Shown here: piece after piece, positions 8,920-20,100 of the stretch
Position numbering within the stretch: the stretch's first letter is position 1
How the letters are laid out: the number at the start of each line of letters is the position of its first letter
The notes under the pieces: model-generated
Database searches by the model: none
What the model was told of the DNA's origin: nothing
The model's input: the letters and a program-made list of their open reading frames with translations, nothing else
Translations under genes and position numbers: made by a program
Assembly: GCA_009840545.1 (NCBI GenBank)
Contig: VXNM01000010.1
Location: forward strand, 62,001 to 126,000
DNA from: Gammaproteobacteria bacterium
Lineage (GTDB): Bacteria; Pseudomonadota; Gammaproteobacteria; Pseudomonadales; Azotimanducaceae
Direction: 5' to 3'
DNA length: 64,000 nt

Positions 8920-9524
8920 AGCGAAGATTCATTGCTGCCGCAGTGATTGCCTTCATCGTAGGTGGCGGCGCATGGTTCCTATTGACGCGTATATCCTCCG
9001 AGGACGAACCATCGTCTGTTGAAAACCTGCAAGACGAACCAAACGTTCGTATTGGCAATGTGGAATTGCTCGAATACGGAGACGATGGTTCGGTCTTATA
9101 CAAGGCTGTCGCTTCGGCCATGGAACACTCTCAGCATTCAGATACCGTGACACTCAACAGTATTGATGTTCAAGTAGCGCTTGAAGGAGGGGCGAATTGG
9201 AGCTTAGCGGCGTCGGCGGCGATCATTCGAAACGCAACTTCTCAGCCTGAGACCGAAGAACGAGCCAGGATTGATCTAATTGGAGATGTTCATGTGGTGA
9301 ACGAGTCAGATCGGAAACCAATCTTGTCGTTGGTAGGTCGTGACCTCACCTATTACCCAAACGAGCGAATTCTCGAAAGCCAGCACCCTGTTACCATCCA
9401 AAGTGAGTCCGCTACGTTTAATGCAAACTCATTCGAATTCGACCTAAAGAGCAATGAGTTCCACCTCATAGGAAGCAAGACTAATCGTGTGGAAATTGAA
9501 TACGCCCCTATTACCGTTCAGTAG
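8916..9524 (+). CDS. lptC: LPS export protein LptC
   Basis: Bitopic inner-membrane protein that passes LPS from LptBFG to LptA across the periplasm. Starting at the ATG that overlaps the kdsC stop gives 202 residues: one N-terminal membrane helix (about 5-24, AAAVIAFIVGGGAWFLL) and a periplasmic beta-jellyroll. The segment DLTYYPNERILESQHPVTI near 145-163 matches the typical LptC strand pattern. An upstream in-frame extension lies inside kdsC and is not expected to be translated. The gene is between kdsC and lptA, the conserved order. Confidence 0.9.
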   Translation: MKRRFIAAAVIAFIVGGGAWFLLTRISSEDEPSSVENLQDEPNVRIGNVELLEYGDDGSVLYKAVASAMEHSQHSDTVTLNSIDVQVALEGGANWSLAASAAIIRNATSQPETEERARIDLIGDVHVVNESDRKPILSLVGRDLTYYPNERILESQHPVTIQSESATFNANSFEFDLKSNEFHLIGSKTNRVEIEYAPITVQ

Positions 9525-10029
9525 CAGTTGCTGCACAGTACTTTTCCTTCTGGCGGCTCTCTGCAGTGTCGTCAACGCAGACGATTCGAATGAACAGACT
9601 CTTCGAATTTCTGCAGACGACTTCCGAGGTTCAATCAATGGAGGCGCTGTTATCACTGGGAACGTGGAATTGACTCGTGGATCGCTGAAATTGCAGGCCG
9701 ACAACGTGACATTGCAAGTCGAAAATGACACGTTTCAAGGAATTGAAGCCAAAGGAAACCCTGTGCTTCTCGAAGTCTCTCTATCCACTGACGACAAACA
9801 ACGGATGGTCCATGCGAAGGCAGCATCTGTGGTTTACAGCATCACTGAAGATCAGATCGAGTTCGAAGGAGATGCCAAAGTCGAGAGTGAGGAAATCACG
9901 ATCACCGGGAACAAGATTCGGCTCGATGTCAGCAAGAACGAAATTGAGGCGGAGTCTCTCGATTCCGATAACCAGGTTGAAATCATCCTTCACAGCTTGG
10001 ATGCGGTCAAGAAACCTACAAACGAGTAG
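9487..10029 (+). CDS. lptA: LPS transport periplasmic protein LptA
   Basis: Periplasmic bridge protein whose beta-jellyrolls stack to carry LPS from LptC to LptD. The 180-residue reading starts at a GTG that overlaps lptC by 38 bp and begins with a signal peptide (hydrophobic core CCTVLFLLAALCSVV, likely cut near VNA-DD). The mature part shows the OstA-type repeat: RISADDFRGSINGGAVITG, then LQADNVTL, then IEFEGDAKVES and ITGNKIRLD. A TTG slightly downstream (9496) is an alternative start. lptB follows after 35 bp. Confidence 0.9.
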   Translation: MWKLNTPLLPFSSSCCTVLFLLAALCSVVNADDSNEQTLRISADDFRGSINGGAVITGNVELTRGSLKLQADNVTLQVENDTFQGIEAKGNPVLLEVSLSTDDKQRMVHAKAASVVYSITEDQIEFEGDAKVESEEITITGNKIRLDVSKNEIEAESLDSDNQVEIILHSLDAVKKPTNE

Positions 10030-10064
10030 CAATGTCAATTCGTGGATTGAGGTGATCAGACACT

Positions 10065-10790
10065 GTGAGCGAGTTAAGCGCTAGTCAAATATCCAAGAGG
10101 TACGGAAAGCGTCAGGTCGTTGAGAATGTGTCACTGACTGTGTCCACGGGCGAGGTTGTTGGCCTGCTGGGACCAAACGGGGCTGGAAAGACAACCTGTT
10201 TTTATTGCATCGTGGGCATCGTAAAAATGGATGCGGGATCGATAAGTATTGATGACTTTGATGCTTCCAACTCACCAATGCACGTTCGTGCACGTCGCGG
10301 GCTGGGTTACCTACCTCAGGAAGCAAGCGTGTTTCGCAGATTGAGCACCTACAAGAACATACTCGCAATCGTCGAACTTCAACGGGGTTTGAACCGAGAG
10401 GAACGGTCCGCGAGAACAAACGACCTGATGGAAGAATTTGGCCTTCAGAACGTCAGAGATACCTTGGGCGAACGTCTCTCTGGAGGAGAGCGGAGAAGGC
10501 TTGAAATCGCTAGAGCATTAGCATCGGAACCCAAGTTCATGCTACTGGATGAACCGTTTGCCGGAGTGGATCCAATCTCCGTCGCTGATATCAAGAACAA
10601 TGTGCGCCACTTGACGTCACGAGGTATCGGAGTGCTCATAACAGATCACAATGTTCGCGATACGCTAGATCTGTGCGACCGAGCGTACATCGTCAACGAA
10701 GGTCATGTGATTGCGGAGGGAGACACTGCCGCTATATTGGAAAACCCGGTGGTTCGTCGTTCGTACCTCGGAGAGGAATTCAAGCTATAA
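10065..10790 (+). CDS. lptB: LPS export ABC transporter ATP-binding protein LptB
   Basis: Cytoplasmic ATPase that powers LPS extraction by LptFG. The 241-residue product has Walker A GPNGAGKT at 36-43, a Q-loop LPQEASVF, the signature LSGGERRR, Walker [14 protein letters not shown] and switch His in ITDHNVRDT. The last two motifs ([17 protein letters not shown]) are diagnostic for LptB. The start is a GTG in the lptA-lptB spacer. rpoN follows after 15 bp, which is the near-universal gammaproteobacterial order. Confidence 0.97.
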   Translation: MSELSASQISKRYGKRQVVENVSLTVSTGEVVGLLGPNGAGKTTCFYCIVGIVKMDAGSISIDDFDASNSPMHVRARRGLGYLPQEASVFRRLSTYKNILAIVELQRGLNREERSARTNDLMEEFGLQNVRDTLGERLSGGERRRLEIARALASEPKFMLLDEPFAGVDPISVADIKNNVRHLTSRGIGVLITDHNVRDTLDLCDRAYIVNEGHVIAEGDTAAILENPVVRRSYLGEEFKL

Positions 10791-10805
10791 CGACTAAGCT
10801 GCGGT

Positions 10806-12320
10806 ATGAAACAAACTCTCACATTCCAGCAGCGGCAACAGCTACGACTTTCACAACAACTCCAGCAGAACATCAGACTGATGCAACTCTCATCAGTCGA
10901 ACTAAGTCAAGAAATTCAGACTGCATGCGAGTCCAATGTCATGCTCGACTGGGCTGATGAGTCTTCCATTAACGACGAAGCCAGTTACGACGAACCTCTC
11001 GCAGAAGACTATACCGATGACCCTCATCAAGACAGCGAAGAGCTGTTAGACGAAGATGAAGCGTCTTCTGACCAAGGCGAACTTAACGAATTGCACGAAG
11101 CTCTCGACCATGATCCCGGCATTGATCTGGACGCAGTAGATAGTTCTAGTGAACAAGAGTGGTCCGATACCTACTTGACGGACCTCGCACCTTCCACAGG
11201 CAATTTGGATCGAATGGTGCTTCAAACCTACCGAACTTCGCTCACAGACCACCTGTTCGACCAACTAGAGCAGCTCGATATGTCCGGAAACGAACTCAAC
11301 TGGGCATTGAGAATTATCGAATCTCTAAGTCCGGATGGCTACCTGACAGATTCGCTACTGGACATTGCTCAGGACTCGAGTGCACACGAGATGGTAAGTG
11401 AAGAGCTACTTCTCTCCGTTCTCAAGAAAATTCAAGAGCTGCATCCTCCTGGAATTGGAGCTCGGAATCTGAGGGAGTGTCTACTAATTCAGCTTCTAGA
11501 TACTCACGCCATGGACCCCGTTGAGAAATTGGCATTCCAAGTGGTTGACGAGTGTTTCGACGAACTAACCAGCCGAGACTTCAGTTCGCTGGAGCGCATG
11601 ACAGGATCAAGCCGAGAGTCACTGAATGAGGCAATTTCTTTCATTCAGACTCTAAACCCGAGACCTGGAGCGGAATTTTGTGATGTGGAGGACAACTACA
11701 TAATTCCTGATGTATTCGTACGGCACATTGATGGCGAATGGGTTGTCGACATCAATGACGACGCAATACCCTCAGTGCGAATCAATTCGATCTACGCGCA
11801 AGCCGTGAGCGAAGCCACCTCTAAGGAGCAACGATCCTTTCTAAGAGCCCAACTTCGAGATGCTAAAGTTCTTCTTGACGGATTGAAGCACCGTTCGTCC
11901 ACGTTATTGAAGGCGGTTACAGCAATAGTCGAGGAACAACGAGCTTTCTTTGAGAAAGGAGAATCGTTCATGCGACCCTTGCTGAGATCTGATATTGCGT
12001 TGATGCTAGGCGTGCACGAATCCACAGTCTCCCGAATCACAATGCGCAAGTACATGTCATGTCCGCGCGGAGTTTTTGAACTCTCTTACTTCTTTTCAAG
12101 TCATGTTCACACCGTGCAAGGAAACGAAATATCCAGTCGAGCAATCAAAGCACTCATTAGGCAGTTCACTGACGAAGAAGATCCTTCAAAACCTCTATCT
12201 GACAGCAGCATCGTGACTTTGTTGCGAGACAAAGACATTCGAATCGCACGGCGTACGGTGGCAAAGTATCGCGAGTCATTGTCTATTCCGCCCTCCAAAG
12301 CACGACAAATATCTATCTAA
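10806..12320 (+). CDS. rpoN: RNA polymerase sigma-54 factor RpoN
   Basis: Alternative sigma factor that recognises -24/-12 promoters and needs AAA+ enhancer-binding proteins. The 504-residue protein has the glutamine-rich activator-response region I (residues 1-48), an acidic region II (about 50-115), the core-binding domain, a helix-turn-helix (about 395-415, HESTVSRIT) and the RpoN box ARRTVAKYR at 481-489. No enhancer-binding protein is in the window. It is followed by hpf after 79 bp, a spacer that could hold a second promoter. Confidence 0.97.
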   Translation: MKQTLTFQQRQQLRLSQQLQQNIRLMQLSSVELSQEIQTACESNVMLDWADESSINDEASYDEPLAEDYTDDPHQDSEELLDEDEASSDQGELNELHEALDHDPGIDLDAVDSSSEQEWSDTYLTDLAPSTGNLDRMVLQTYRTSLTDHLFDQLEQLDMSGNELNWALRIIESLSPDGYLTDSLLDIAQDSSAHEMVSEELLLSVLKKIQELHPPGIGARNLRECLLIQLLDTHAMDPVEKLAFQVVDECFDELTSRDFSSLERMTGSSRESLNEAISFIQTLNPRPGAEFCDVEDNYIIPDVFVRHIDGEWVVDINDDAIPSVRINSIYAQAVSEATSKEQRSFLRAQLRDAKVLLDGLKHRSSTLLKAVTAIVEEQRAFFEKGESFMRPLLRSDIALMLGVHESTVSRITMRKYMSCPRGVFELSYFFSSHVHTVQGNEISSRAIKALIRQFTDEEDPSKPLSDSSIVTLLRDKDIRIARRTVAKYRESLSIPPSKARQISI

Positions 12321-12399
12321 AGTGGCGACCAGGTCGTATTGGTCATATTTGACTGTAAGATATTTGTAAGAACTAAACGTAAAGATTAAGGGGACAAGG

Positions 12400-12708
12400 A
12401 TGCAACTCGACATCACTGGCAAACACGTCGATATCAACGAACGGCTTCGATCCAATATCAAGAAGAAGCTGTCTCGAATCGAACGCCACTACGATCAGAT
12501 TACAACTGTACGAATGATATTGTCAGTCGACAAGATACAGTATCGTGCTGAAGCCACCGTGCACGTAAACGGTAACGAGTTATTTGCCGATACACGGGCA
12601 CCAGATATCCTGTCAGCCATCGACTCTCTGGTGAACAAACTTGATCGACAGGTCATTAAGCACAAGGAAAAGTCCACTCGACATCGTGATCGCGCGGCAC
12701 ATCGCTAA
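12400..12708 (+). CDS. hpf: Ribosome hibernation promoting factor (short HPF)
   Basis: Binds the 30S decoding region and stabilises inactive ribosomes in stationary phase. The 102-residue length is the short HPF form, without the dimerising tail of long HPF. It starts MQLDITGKHVDI and shows the dsRNA-binding-like beta-alpha-beta-beta-beta-alpha pattern, with a basic end (IKHKEKSTRHRDRAAHR). An AAGG sits just before the ATG. It sits between rpoN and ptsN, its usual place. Confidence 0.93.
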   Translation: MQLDITGKHVDINERLRSNIKKKLSRIERHYDQITTVRMILSVDKIQYRAEATVHVNGNELFADTRAPDILSAIDSLVNKLDRQVIKHKEKSTRHRDRAAHR

Positions 12709-12722
12709 GCTAGACATCGAGA

Positions 12723-13208
12723 TTGCGAATACCGCAAGTGATAGATTTTGAACAAATCCTGAAACCCGAAACAGTCGAGATTATCGAAAAGTGTGAGTCG
12801 CGTAAGTCGATCCTTGAAATAGCTTCTTGCCTGCTCAGCCAAAACCAAGAGGAGTTGGATAGACGTGGTCTCCTAGAGAAATTCATCGAGCGGGAGGAAC
12901 TAGGAAGTACAGCTTTGGACGATAGTGAGATAGCGATTCCCCACTGTAGACACGAACGCTGCACAGCTCCCTCCGCTGCACTCCTACGAGTCAATACAGC
13001 AGTTCCCTTTGGACAAGAGGAACAAGTGAGGCTTATTGTTGCTCTCGTTGTACCAAAGGAAGCCTCGAAAGATCACCTGGACATTCTGAGAACCATAGCG
13101 TTGGTATGTAGCGCTTCCTCAAATCTCACCCAACTCCTGGCGGTTCAGTCTTCGTCGGACCTGTATTCGACATTCATTAGATGCGCACAAGAAGTGAGTG
13201 CGAAATGA
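12723..13208 (+). CDS. ptsN: PTS IIA-like nitrogen-regulatory protein PtsN (EIIA-Ntr)
   Basis: Phospho-carrier of the regulatory PTS-Ntr branch, which links nitrogen and potassium status to gene expression and envelope synthesis. The phosphorylatable His lies in IAIPHCRHE (His74 if counted from the TTG at 12723), preceded by the family segment REELGSTALDDSEIAIPH. From that TTG the product has 161 residues; a GTG at 12738 would give 156 and fits the E. coli N-terminus equally well. Its stop overlaps rapZ by 4 bp. The phosphate donor EI-Ntr (PtsP) is not in the window. Confidence 0.92.
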   Translation: MRIPQVIDFEQILKPETVEIIEKCESRKSILEIASCLLSQNQEELDRRGLLEKFIEREELGSTALDDSEIAIPHCRHERCTAPSAALLRVNTAVPFGQEEQVRLIVALVVPKEASKDHLDILRTIALVCSASSNLTQLLAVQSSSDLYSTFIRCAQEVSAK

Positions 13209-14068
13209 GGTTGTACATAATCACTGGAAGGTCGGGGTCCGGAAAGAGCACTGTCTTGCATGCTCTTGAAGATGAAGGATTCATGTGCATCGACAACTTC
13301 CCAGCCCGGCTGCTGGAGAAATTTGTCGAAGATACCTCAGAAGAGCAGACTACCCAGAACTTCGCCGTTTCAATCGATGCCCGAAGCCCTCCAACTGCAT
13401 TAGATCAACTACCAAGCATCTTGAAGTCTGTGGCACGAGACGACTTCACCCCTCGGGTAATCTACCTCGATGCTAGCGGTCCTGTTCTCGTCAAGCGATT
13501 CAGTGAGACCCGTCGGCGACACCCACTAGAGAAAACCGAAACGGATCTCCGGCAAGCAATCGACTTGGAGTCCAAGTTGCTACGTCATCTGGCTGAAATG
13601 GCAGACCTGAAAATTGACACTACGCAATGGTCAACCCACGACTTAGTGCTCATGACTAAGGAGAGACTCGTAGATGCGGAAGAGAGAAGCGTTTCCTTGT
13701 TGTTTCGATCCTTCGCTTACCGGAACGGAGTGCCAGTGGATGCCGATTTTGTCTTCGACCTCAGGTGTCTCCCAAACCCACATTGGGAAACTGGTTTGCG
13801 CGAGCTATCTGGATTGGACGCACCCGTCAAGGAGTTCTTCGCGCGGCATGAAATCGTCGATCAGATGCATGATCAGCTTGTGGGATTTCTGCACGAATGG
13901 TTGCCAGAATTTGAAAGACAGAACCGTGTCTACATGACGGTGGCTACGGGATGCACCGGTGGAAGACATCGCTCCGTCTACATGGCCGAACGCCTGGCTA
14001 ATGCGTTTCGCGACGCATATCCGAATGTTCTTGTTCGACATCGAGAGCAGCATGAGTCCCTCTCATGA
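13205..14068 (+). CDS. rapZ: RNase adapter protein RapZ
   Basis: RapZ senses glucosamine-6-phosphate and guides RNase E to GlmZ-type small RNAs, tuning GlmS and so envelope precursor supply. From the ATG overlapping ptsN it has 287 residues. Walker A is GRSGSGKS at 8-15, and the C-terminal regulatory domain carries VATGCTGGRHRSVYMAERL with the conserved Cys/His pocket. Upstream readings (from 13181) lie inside ptsN. Whether this organism has GlmY/GlmZ RNAs is unknown. Its stop overlaps ptsO by 4 bp. Confidence 0.95.
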   Translation: MRLYIITGRSGSGKSTVLHALEDEGFMCIDNFPARLLEKFVEDTSEEQTTQNFAVSIDARSPPTALDQLPSILKSVARDDFTPRVIYLDASGPVLVKRFSETRRRHPLEKTETDLRQAIDLESKLLRHLAEMADLKIDTTQWSTHDLVLMTKERLVDAEERSVSLLFRSFAYRNGVPVDADFVFDLRCLPNPHWETGLRELSGLDAPVKEFFARHEIVDQMHDQLVGFLHEWLPEFERQNRVYMTVATGCTGGRHRSVYMAERLANAFRDAYPNVLVRHREQHESLS

Positions 14069-14337
14069 CAACCGGCAAAGTCTTGATCGTCAACAAGCTT
14101 GGGCTGCACGCTCGAGCAGCTGCCAAGTTCATTCAGCTAGCCAAGTCGTTCCCGTGCGCTATCCAACTCGGTCGCTCTGAAGATTCCCTAGTCAATGGCA
14201 AAAGCATCATGAACATCATGACGCTGACTGCGGAGGAAGGTACCGAGCTCGTTCTGGTAACCGAAGGTGACGAAGCGGAACAGGCGTTTCTAGAATTGAC
14301 CGACTTGATCAAAGATCGCTTCGGAGAAGACGAATGA
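14065..14337 (+). CDS. ptsO: HPr-like phosphocarrier NPr (PtsO)
   Basis: Phosphocarrier protein that passes phosphate from EI-Ntr to PtsN. The 90 residues have the active-site KLGLHARAAA with His15 and the regulatory segment NGKSIMNIMTL with Ser47, typical of the HPr fold. It closes the yrbG-to-ptsO operon. The gene converges on pmbA with only 11 bp between the two stops, leaving no room for a classical terminator there. Confidence 0.95.
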   Translation: MTTGKVLIVNKLGLHARAAAKFIQLAKSFPCAIQLGRSEDSLVNGKSIMNIMTLTAEEGTELVLVTEGDEAEQAFLELTDLIKDRFGEDE

Positions 14338-14348
14338 CCTCCGTAGTT

Positions 14349-15728
14349 CTAGTTTGCGGCTACGGTCATGGACTCCACCAATAGAGAACCCGTCCGGATA
14401 CTGTTACGTAGATCTACATCGTCTCCAAATGCGACTAGTCGCATAAACATGTCGTCCAACTTTCCTGCGATGGTGAGTTCATCTACGGCGTGGGCAAATT
14501 CTCCGTCCACAATCCAATAGCCTGCCGCTCCTCTCGAGTAGTCTCCCGTGACAATATTTACGCCTTGACCCATCAACGATTGCACAAGTAGCCCGGTGCC
14601 CATTTGCTTAAGAATGTCTTCAATCGGTTGGAGATCCGCTTCCACGGTTAGATTGCACACACCTGAGGCATTGCCCGTCGTTGGCATGTCGAGATGCCGA
14701 CCCGAATAACTACTGAGAACATAGTTGCGCACCACACCGTCTTCAACGAAAGGCTTCTCGGTTGTTGCAACTCCTTCCGAGTCATATGATCGACTTCCGA
14801 GCGCACCCTTCAAGTGAGGATGTTCTCGCAAAGTCAATGCATCCGTAGCAATTTTCTTGTTCATCGAATCGAGCAAGTATGACGACTTCAAGTATTGCGC
14901 TCTACCTCCAAGACCACTTATTAGGTGTCCAATCACACCACTTGCTATTCCGCGATCGAAGAGCACGGGATACTCGCCAGTTGGTATTGGGCGGGGATCC
15001 AATTTCTTCAATGCTCGGTTGGCCGCAGTCTCCCCGACGCTAGTGGGAGAATCTAGTTCGGCTGCGTTTCGACTCGTCGAATACCAGTAGTCGCGCTGCA
15101 TTCCGTCGCTGTCTTTCGCAATCACGTCCGCCAGCATGTTGTATCGGGATTCGCGTTCCGCATGGATAAAGCCCAAACTATTTCCATATGCCGTGCAAGC
15201 CGAGGCAGCGCCGATACGAGAACTGTCGCACTTAAAGATCCTTGAGTCGACGCTCTCCGCCGAGGACTCCACAATTAATGCGCTCTCCTTCGCCTCATCG
15301 ACATCCATTGGGCGAGGATGGTAGAGATCCAAATCCGGAAATTCTGTCGCCAATCGATCAGGATCCGCCAATCCACTATAAGGATCAGGTTCGGTATATC
15401 GAGCGATGTTCACGGCAGCTTCCACCGATTCACGAATAGAGTCGTCGCTGATGTCGGTGGTTGAGGAGCTGCCTTTTTTGTTTCCAAGATATACGGTGAT
15501 TCCAAATCCGCGGTCCCGACTAAACTCCACGGTCTCTAGGTCGCCCGAACGAACGACAACGGACAAGCCAATGTCGTCTCCCGCGGCTACTTCTGCAGCC
15601 GTAGCTCCTTGTCGCTTAGCTTCGGCAAGGATTCTCTCTACAAAACCCTTGAGCGACTCTTCATCTTGTCTCGTATGTGGTTCTTGAAAGTCCACGCCAG
15701 GCTGAATTTCCCCCTTCGTCGTATTCAC
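14349..15728 (-). CDS. pmbA: TldE/PmbA, non-catalytic partner of the TldD/E metalloprotease
   Basis: Forms a heterodimer with TldD that degrades unfolded peptides and, in some bacteria, matures microcins or removes the CcdA antitoxin. The 459-residue product has the N-terminal family segment [22 protein letters not shown] and a C-terminal [18 protein letters not shown]. As expected for TldE there is no HExxxH. It overlaps tldD by 4 bp, so the two are co-translated. In E. coli tldD and pmbA are unlinked, so this pairing is a local arrangement. Confidence 0.95.
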   Translation of the reverse strand: MNTTKGEIQPGVDFQEPHTRQDEESLKGFVERILAEAKRQGATAAEVAAGDDIGLSVVVRSGDLETVEFSRDRGFGITVYLGNKKGSSSTTDISDDSIRESVEAAVNIARYTEPDPYSGLADPDRLATEFPDLDLYHPRPMDVDEAKESALIVESSAESVDSRIFKCDSSRIGAASACTAYGNSLGFIHAERESRYNMLADVIAKDSDGMQRDYWYSTSRNAAELDSPTSVGETAANRALKKLDPRPIPTGEYPVLFDRGIASGVIGHLISGLGGRAQYLKSSYLLDSMNKKIATDALTLREHPHLKGALGSRSYDSEGVATTEKPFVEDGVVRNYVLSSYSGRHLDMPTTGNASGVCNLTVEADLQPIEDILKQMGTGLLVQSLMGQGVNIVTGDYSRGAAGYWIVDGEFAHAVDELTIAGKLDDMFMRLVAFGDDVDLRNSIRTGSLLVESMTVAAN

Positions 15729-17170
15729 GTCGAAGTTCCTCCTACAGTGATTTCGTCAACTTTCAGTGTGGGTTGACCCACGCCGACCGGAACTCCTTGT
15801 CCTTCCTTACCACAAACACCAACTCCGCGATCCAACTCAAGATCATTTCCTACCATTGATACCCGAGTCATGATTTCAGGACCATTACCAATAAGAGTTG
15901 CACCGCGAATTGGTGAGGATTTCTTGCCGTTTTCGATCAGATACGCTTCCGTCGCGGAAAACACAAACTGGCCAGATGTGATATCGACCTGTCCCCCTCC
16001 AAACGCGACTGCGTAGACACCAAAATCCACGCTCTTAATAATTTCTTCCGGATCGCTCTCTCCTGCCAACATAAATGTATTAGTCATACGAGGCATGGGT
16101 TGATGAGCATAGGACTCTCGACGTCCGTTTCCGGTGCTGGAAGTTCCCATCAGTGCGGAATTGAGCTTATCGTGCATGTAGCCCTTGAGCACTCCATCTT
16201 CGATCAGAACGGTCTTCTGCCCGGGAGTGCCCTCGTCATCCATCGACAAAGAACCGCGTCGATTGGGTATCGTCGCGTCGTCAACGATGGTGCACAATGG
16301 AGATGCCACTTGTTGACCAATTCGGTTGGAGAATGCGGACGTACCCTTGCGATTGAAGTCGCCCTCCAATCCATGTCCAACGGCTTCGTGCAACAGAACA
16401 CCGGGCCATCCCGGTCCCAGAACCACCTGCAAGGGACCAGCTGGTGCATCGATGGCATCCAGATTCACCAACGCTTGGCGTACAGCCTCGCGAGCGAAGT
16501 CCTCGGCATTTTCGCCTTCAAAGAGCCACTTTAGGTCGTGTCGACCACCCCCGCCGGACATTCCTTGCTCGCGACGGCCATTCTGTTCTGCGATCACAGA
16601 CACACTAAACCGTACTAGCGGGCGAACATCGCCGTTGCTAATTCCGTCACTTGAATATATGAAGACTGATTCATGCGTCGCGGCAATTCGAACGGAGACT
16701 TCCTTAACCCTCGGATCCAAGCTACGAGCGAAGCGGTCAATCCGTGACAGCAATGCCACTTTGTCGTCTTGTGAAACAGAAGTTATGGGATCCGAAGTTC
16801 CATAGAACATCGGTACATCTCGGGTCGCCTCGACATGAGCAACCTTACCGCTGCCTTGTCTTGCAATTGACTTTGCTGCGCTTGTGGTTTGCTCGAGAAC
16901 TTCAGGGCGTATGTCGTCGGCATATGCAAACCCGCTCTTCTCGCCGCTAATGGCTCGCGCACCGACGCCTCTGGATACTGAAAAGCCGGCATCTTTGACC
17001 ATGCCTTCCTCAAGCGCCCAGGATTCGTTGCGGAAACTCTGAAAGTACAGTTCTCCGCGATCGACTTGACGCGACATCATTCGCCCCATCAAGTCTTCTA
17101 ACTTGCTGTCCGTAATGTCGCTGGCATCCAACAATTGATTCTTTGGATTTGCCATTTGAGTGTCACTCAT
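15725..17170 (-). CDS. tldD: Metalloprotease TldD
   Basis: Zinc protease subunit of the TldD/TldE complex. The 481-residue protein contains HEAVGH at 261-266 followed by GLEGD, the metal-binding HExxxH motif of the family, and the C-terminal [17 protein letters not shown]. Its start overlaps the yhdP stop by 8 bp, as in the common yhdP-tldD pair, and it is followed by pmbA with a 4-bp overlap. It is likely expressed with the shape and envelope genes upstream. Confidence 0.96.
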   Translation of the reverse strand: MSDTQMANPKNQLLDASDITDSKLEDLMGRMMSRQVDRGELYFQSFRNESWALEEGMVKDAGFSVSRGVGARAISGEKSGFAYADDIRPEVLEQTTSAAKSIARQGSGKVAHVEATRDVPMFYGTSDPITSVSQDDKVALLSRIDRFARSLDPRVKEVSVRIAATHESVFIYSSDGISNGDVRPLVRFSVSVIAEQNGRREQGMSGGGGRHDLKWLFEGENAEDFAREAVRQALVNLDAIDAPAGPLQVVLGPGWPGVLLHEAVGHGLEGDFNRKGTSAFSNRIGQQVASPLCTIVDDATIPNRRGSLSMDDEGTPGQKTVLIEDGVLKGYMHDKLNSALMGTSSTGNGRRESYAHQPMPRMTNTFMLAGESDPEEIIKSVDFGVYAVAFGGGQVDITSGQFVFSATEAYLIENGKKSSPIRGATLIGNGPEIMTRVSMVGNDLELDRGVGVCGKEGQGVPVGVGQPTLKVDEITVGGTST

Positions 17171-20100
17171 TGTTTTCCTCTCCTTCTACAACCTCTCCGT
17201 TTTCCGGGTTGTTTTCGTTCTCGCTATCCAAGCTGTCTCGAAACAAGCCCACGAACTGAATATTGGGATCATCCAATGATCCCGTCACACGATACTTCAT
17301 GCTTGCCATTCGATCCAATTGTCCTTCAAATATCTTCTTACCTACTAATGCGCTGATGACAGCAACAGGATTTGCTGTGGCAATTCCAATCCACCAAGGC
17401 AAGCTACTCGACAGTGGCAAGGTTACTACAACCTCTATAGCAAGTGAGTCGTTGTTCAAGTCCATGGTTCCCGCAAGAAGAATGTCTGACCCAGTAGTCT
17501 TAATGTGCAATGGCTCGTCAATACGCAAGATCCCGTCTTCAGTTTGAACGTCAAACAAAATGCGATTGAAACTTGTCCCCTCACGAAACACGTCCTTGAA
17601 ATCCAGTTGCAGCCGTTGCAGTACTACTGCAAAATTCAATAGTCCGGCGATCCGTAGCGCTCCGCCCCCTGCATTGACGTCCAGGAATCTCCCTTCATCC
17701 AGATCTCCTTCTAGCGATCCCGTCGTGTCATAAAGTTCAAACATAAGAGGAGACCCTGGCCATTTGAGGTCCACCTCCGCAGTGAGCGCTTTGCTTTCGA
17801 CGTTAGGGTCGTAATCCCATTGTGGCAAGACATCATGAAGCTCATCGGTTCGAACTGTTCCTACAAATCTTGTAGTGTTGTCTACAGTGTTCCATGTAAT
17901 CCCGCCTGTTTCACTTCCTTCAATCCGAAGCCCCCTAACACTGCCATTGAGTTCCGAGACTCTCAACTCTTGCTCGTGAATATCGATGAACATGCTCCAG
18001 GACCCGAAGCTGGCCTGTTGTTGCTCTTGGTCGATCAGCGCAATGTCTTCGATTCTTAAGTTCATGGTTGGGATCCAATTCAAAATTTCTGGAGAAAACG
18101 GATCGCTCGTTCTGGATTCTTGCACTTCTAGTTGGATTCGATCTACTTCCACAAGAATTGGTTCTTGCCCTGACTTCGTCACGCTACCTTCCAATTCGTT
18201 GGACTTGACGGTCAGGTCAATCTCGGTTTCCGAATAGATTCCGTCCACTACTACATCTGAAAACGTGAGATCCTGCACCTCCACTCGATCTACCGTTAGT
18301 TCTTTCAGATTGACTTGCGCTGGCAAATTCAGCTCGTTTTCCCCACCAGGGGAGCTGAACCTAAACGAATCTAAGTTACCCGAAACGAGCAGTCCGACAT
18401 CTTCTGGACCGTACTCCAATGGTGGTACATTCAATCCAATGCTTCCGTGCAAGCCACCGTCCCCGCGCATACTAAACACGGAGGAAATCGCGCCAGACTC
18501 GAAGTGTACAAGTGGGACGTCTTCGAGTTCAATCCGAACTCTGGTAGGCTGTGTTGTTTCTGCTCTCTTGCCAATCGGTTCGGGTAGTTTGAACTCTATT
18601 CCGGCCAACGAACTCTCGACGACGATAAGAGAGGTATTCGACCCGTTCATTGAGAGTTCCATGTTCAAACGAAAATCAGACTCACCTTCGGCTACATCTT
18701 CAATCCATTCGCCTACATAGGGAACGACGTTGGTAGGTGTAAACCGACTTTCTAGTTGAACTCTCAGTGTGGAGTCGATGGCGGAAGAGTTCGAACTAAT
18801 CTCGATTGATCCTGCATTTCCAAAAAATGATCCCTCCAAATCACGACTTGATACATTGAACGGCGAAGAGTACAGAATGCTTCCGGACAGTTGTGCGATG
18901 TCGATGCTCGGCGAGTCCAAGGTCAGTGATGTATCGTCAAACGCCAACCTGACACCGACTAGCGGTTGGTCGTGGTCCCTTCGAAATTGCAAGGTGGATT
19001 CAACGTCCACCTGACCATCTGCGATGATCTGGCTGAGATCCAGTCTGGCCAATTCTGCTAATGGAGTACTTTGTACATAGTCCAGCAACAAGGCTGCAGG
19101 CGCATCAGCCACAAAATTTATAAGTACATCGCCATCATCGAGCGAAACGCTGACATCTCCTGAATTCACAAGTACGCCAGCCGTATGACAGGATTCCAAA
19201 TCGACGTCGAGTGAGTCTCTTGTCAACAACACTTTTCCTCTCACATCGTCCAAATGAGGCCATTCTTCATGGAATCGCGCAACTACTTGATCGAGATTGA
19301 CTCGCGCCTCAAAAACCCGGGAACTTTGTGGGTCATCTGACTGTTGGACGTTGTGGTAGACGGCTGCAATATCATGAAGAACTCCTTGCTCAATGTTGTC
19401 TCCCAACCACACCCGAATTGCAGCGTCTGTCCCACGTGGAACAAACTGCTGGAAGTTTGGGACAGCTAGCTCAATAGCCTCCGCGACGAGTCCAATCGAT
19501 GATCGACCTGTTTGGTAATCGGTAGAGAAACCCAAAATCCCCGAAATCTCTTGTCCATCGTAAGAGGCACCGGCAATGGCTAGACGGACTCCAATATGGT
19601 TCCTGCTCAATCCAAGGAGCATTGATCCGTCGATGTCCGAAAAAGACCGGGACTGTTCAAACCACTGAGGAAACTCAACAGCTAAACTCGTTGAGAGCGG
19701 CATCAGAAGAAGATCGCGGTTTCGTCCAAAAATCTCTAACTGCGGAATGTCGACGCCGGGAATTGCGTTGTAGGGGTGGGTTTTGAGGTCAGTCGCAGTG
19801 GCTTGTAGAACAAGATCATTGGAGTCATGCCGCAACTGCAAGTCTTGTAGTTCACCTTCGAGTTGGAGTCCCGTAATCCATGCGACTCCAGGATGCGCGG
19901 GGTCTCCAAATCCTCTAACCAACGAGACTAGATCCTTTGTATTTATGCGTTCGGCCCAAGCGTGATTCAATCGAGGAGAACCATGGCTTGTAAATTTCAA
20001 GCTGGAAAGTTCTGTGCCCTCTACGCCACTCGCGAACGAAGCATCTTCTAGAACGCCATGAATTTCATCCTTAATCAAATTCAAAACGAGTTTGCCCCTT

